The position numbers and the translations under genes are program-made. Shown here in pieces: positions 63,224-64,000 of a stretch of 64,000 nucleotides of DNA (the first letter of the stretch is position 1; every line of letters starts with the position of its first letter). Under the pieces are notes generated by a model. The model was given only the letters and a program-made list of their open reading frames with translations, did no database searches and was not told the DNA's origin. The stretch is from a virus. The stretch is taken from positions 24,896 to 88,895 of IMG/VR virus record IMGVR_UViG_3300029951_000013. One strand, written 5' to 3'.

Positions 63224-64000
63224 CGACTTCCTGCGCCTGGGTCAGCCCTACGACGCCACCGCGCCCGGCCCGTGGTTCCCTGCTCGCCACTCCGGAGAGT
63301 GCGGCACCTGCTTCATGGAGTTCGAGGAGGGCGACACGATCCGTGCCGATGGCGAGGGCGGATGGGAGGCGCAGGACCACGGGCACGAGGACGAGAGCGG
63401 GCAGGCCGCGCCGCGCGTCCAGGTGTTGGAGCCTGTCCCGACCGCGCCAGGAGAACAGAACGACCGCACACCCGACCACCGGCCAGAGGACGAGAACGTG
63501 AACGATGATGCGCAGAGCGAGTTGGACCAGGCCGAGGAGCGGTCGGCCGTGATGGAGTCGGACGGGAAGGTACGGTGCCCGGCGTGCCTGCGCGACTTCG
63601 CGCCCGTCAAGGGCGGAGGTGTCCGGGGGCACAAGCCCGCGCCCGATGACACGGTGTCACAGGGGAAGTACAGATGCGCGGGCGGCAAGGGCGGCGCTTA
63701 CCTGCCCGGCTGCGGACCGCTGACACCGGCACAGAAGATGGAGGCGCGCATCGCCGCCGGGCCTCAGCCGGGCCCGAACCCGCACCGGGTGCCGCTGCCG
63801 ACCATCGGCCCCTCTAGGGAGCTGACACAGGCCGCAGTTGAGGCGTTGCAGTGCCGGACGCCCGAGCAGAAAGCGGCCACGGCCGCGCGCATGGACGCTG
63901 TCGCCTCGGCGGTGCTGGGCCTGCCACTCGACGCGGGCAACCCGGTAGCGGAGGCCGTTGCCGACCTGCCCGTCGGGGCTCAGGTCGAGGTCGGTGGCCA
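63210..64000 (+). CDS. Partial zinc-binding hypothetical protein, runs off window
   Basis: ATG at 63210 overlaps the previous gene's end; the frame stays open to the last base, so the C-terminus is missing. At least 263 residues. CGTCFMEFEEGD near the start and CPACLRDFAP to C-x-GG-x near the middle suggest two zinc ribbons joined by an acidic, Pro/Glu-rich linker. Part of the rightward early operon. Confidence 0.65.
   Translation, partial: MTSADDFLRLGQPYDATAPGPWFPARHSGECGTCFMEFEEGDTIRADGEGGWEAQDHGHEDESGQAAPRVQVLEPVPTAPGEQNDRTPDHRPEDENVNDDAQSELDQAEERSAVMESDGKVRCPACLRDFAPVKGGGVRGHKPAPDDTVSQGKYRCAGGKGGAYLPGCGPLTPAQKMEARIAAGPQPGPNPHRVPLPTIGPSRELTQAAVEALQCRTPEQKAATAARMDAVASAVLGLPLDAGNPVAEAVADLPVGAQVEVGG

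Noticed and set aside
1-64000. tRNA genes, rRNA genes or CRISPR arrays
   Set aside because: No cloverleaf-like segments with conserved T-loop sequence and no regularly spaced direct repeats with unique spacers were noticed by eye; a tRNAscan or CRISPR search would be needed to be certain.

Overview
The window is one continuous stretch of a tailed (siphovirus-type) actinobacteriophage, most likely infecting Streptomyces or a relative. The evidence is very high GC by eye, tightly overlapping genes (ATGA and GTGA junctions), frequent GTG starts, a WhiB-family regulator, a long tape measure protein, tail assembly chaperones in two frames, and a secreted Rpf-type muralytic enzyme. No ribosomal, tRNA or housekeeping gene was seen, so nothing shows host chromosome. 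Both window edges cut rightward genes of the same small-protein type, which fits a circular or circularly permuted genome cut inside its early region, but an episomal or integrated form cannot be excluded.

Layout. 1-1.94 kb (+): end of an early operon of small proteins, a WhiB-like protein and helpers. 1.9-27.6 kb (-, read right to left): virion operon in the order portal, MuF/capsid protease fusion, two tiny ORFs, major capsid, second HK97-fold capsid protein, tail tube protein, structural proteins, a repeat-rich fibre, an SGNH esterase, connector proteins with an embedded lipoprotein, tail chaperones, tape measure, minor tail proteins, glycosyltransferase. 27.6-29.5 kb (+): tyrosine recombinase with a 28-bp dif-like palindrome upstream, and one unknown gene. 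29.5-37.7 kb (-): terminase small and large subunits (the large one split by an intein), holin, beta-helix protein, papain-like protein, methyltransferase, nucleotidyltransferase. 37.8-38.8 kb (+): GH25 endolysin. 38.8-54 kb is mixed but mostly (-): an Acb2-like small protein, membrane/coiled-coil proteins (+), a PLD nuclease, an Rpf-NlpC/P60-LysM enzyme, a probable DNA-hypermodification cassette (ParB-like, ABC ATPase-Mom fusion, class III CoA-transferase), RuvC, DNA polymerase A, a D5-type primase-helicase, and HNH/HTH proteins. 54.1-64 kb (+): a dense early operon of small proteins plus an HNH endonuclease and an SF2 helicase.

The modules form a coherent temperate-type phage: packaging, head and tail on the minus strand, replication (primase-helicase, polymerase A, RuvC, SF2 helicase) near the divergent control region at 54.0 kb, and lysis genes beside terminase. 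The observations most worth following up are (i) an intein in the terminase large subunit whose central region carries a complete HNH endonuclease gene in a different reading frame, (ii) the ParB / ABC-Mom / CoA-transferase cassette, (iii) the 11-6-11 palindrome next to the recombinase, (iv) a recurrent start-associated sequence (CGACCACTGACCAAGGAG), and (v) candidate cyclic-nucleotide countermeasures (an Acb2-like protein and a 2H domain fused to the capsid maturation protein).
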